A stretch of 12,874 nucleotides of DNA, taken from NCBI GenBank assembly GCA_046727435.1, contig JBKPCR010000001.1, positions 1 to 12,874 of the forward strand, in the 5' to 3' direction. Positions 12,785 through 12,874 of this stretch are shown here, one piece after another. The stretch's first letter is position 1; every line of letters begins with the position of its first letter. Under the pieces are notes generated by a model. It was not told the DNA's origin and made no database searches. It saw only the letters and a program-made list of their open reading frames with translations. Both the position numbers and the translations under genes were made by a program. The stretch comes from CAVPRW01 sp046727435 [NCBI: bacterium]. GTDB lineage: Bacteria; Tectomicrobia; Entotheonellia; J063.

Positions 12785-12850
12785 ATGCAGCCGACGCCCC
12801 ACAGCGTCCGCTGCGCTCCTGCTCATGGTGCCGGTTACACGCCCCCCTAG
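12785..12850 (+). repeat. Partial attC-like repeat at the window edge
   Basis: TGCAGCCGACGCCCCACAGC and GTCCGCTGCGCTCCTGCTC match the left arm and loop of the sites at 10418 and 11408 closely. The right arm is replaced by GGTGCCGGTTACACG, so the GTTRRRY end is absent or changed to GTTACAC. It is probably a truncated or mutated site. Confidence 0.45.
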
Positions 12851-12874
12851 GTGCCTTTGTAGCAGGGACTACCC

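Larger units (their letters stand above)
6583..12850 (+). other. Integron-type gene cassette array, no integrase in view
   Basis: From about 6583 to the end of the window, single genes or gene pairs on the plus strand alternate with attC-like sites: 6583-6650 (decayed), 8382-9251 (split by an intron), 10404-10485, 11388-11482, 12106-12167 and 12785-12850 (partial). Right ends GTTAGGC or GTTAGCC match the GTTRRRY core of attC, and the gene stop codons sit 1-120 nt before each site. Cargo is unrelated from one cassette to the next: toxin-antitoxin, binding protein, restriction enzyme, vitamin transporter, monooxygenase. No intI gene lies in the window, so this is either a distal array part or a CALIN (attC cluster lacking integrase). 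Confidence 0.7.

Noticed and set aside
12614-12850. 78-codon plus-strand frame at the right edge
   Set aside because: Its only recognisable part is the translated attC repeat (MQPTPHSVRCAPA); the rest has no family character.

Overview
The window looks like chromosomal DNA of an uncultivated, GC-rich, soil- or sediment-type bacterium. The mix of a luciferase-like oxidoreductase, an isochorismatase-type hydrolase, RidA, a TrpX-type ABC binding protein and degenerate chromosomal attC sites recalls lineages such as Rokubacteria/Methylomirabilota or Tectomicrobia. That placement is an impression only; no marker gene settles it.

Left part (1-4906), ordinary chromosome. On the minus strand lie the first codons of a RecD2-like helicase (1-96), a carboxymuconolactone decarboxylase-family protein (121-678) with a clear sigma70-type promoter, a luciferase-like (LLM) flavin oxidoreductase (997-2286) and an isochorismatase-family amidohydrolase (2398-3135). 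A RidA protein (3344-3727) is divergent from them. LLM oxidase, isochorismatase fold and RidA together resemble the RutA/RutB/RutC set, so a small catabolic module for an N-containing compound is likely, substrate unknown. The two divergent genes each carry the same 12-mer, GTGATACAGTGA, about 60 bp upstream of the start codon. Next come a compound inverted repeat and an MqnA-family gene (4154-4906) with a near-consensus promoter, a tandem 15-bp repeat in its leader and a strong intrinsic terminator.

Middle part (5000-7727), decayed DNA. It holds a GT4 glycosyltransferase pseudogene with an in-frame TAG (5215-6159), a frameshifted small two-helix membrane protein (6364-6581) followed by an attC-like remnant, and a minus-strand gene of an uncharacterised family (6693-7229) flanked by a near-perfect 24-bp direct repeat exactly 700 bp apart.

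Right part (7728-12874), integron-type cassette array without an integrase in view. The order is vapBC, attC, TrpX-type binding protein, attC, Mrr-type restriction endonuclease, attC, bioY, attC, an amber-interrupted antibiotic-biosynthesis-monooxygenase (ABM) gene, and an attC-like repeat at the window edge. All cassette genes here are on the plus strand and each is followed by an attC-like site ending in GTTAGSC where intact.

The most striking feature is in the first of these sites: the attC after vapC is split by a 756-nt group II intron (8401-9156) with a textbook domain V and no reverse transcriptase. Removing the intron restores a well-paired 114-nt attC, which fixes both intron ends. 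The intron lies on the strand that reads with the cassettes, at a site that does not match the usual target of group IIC-attC introns.
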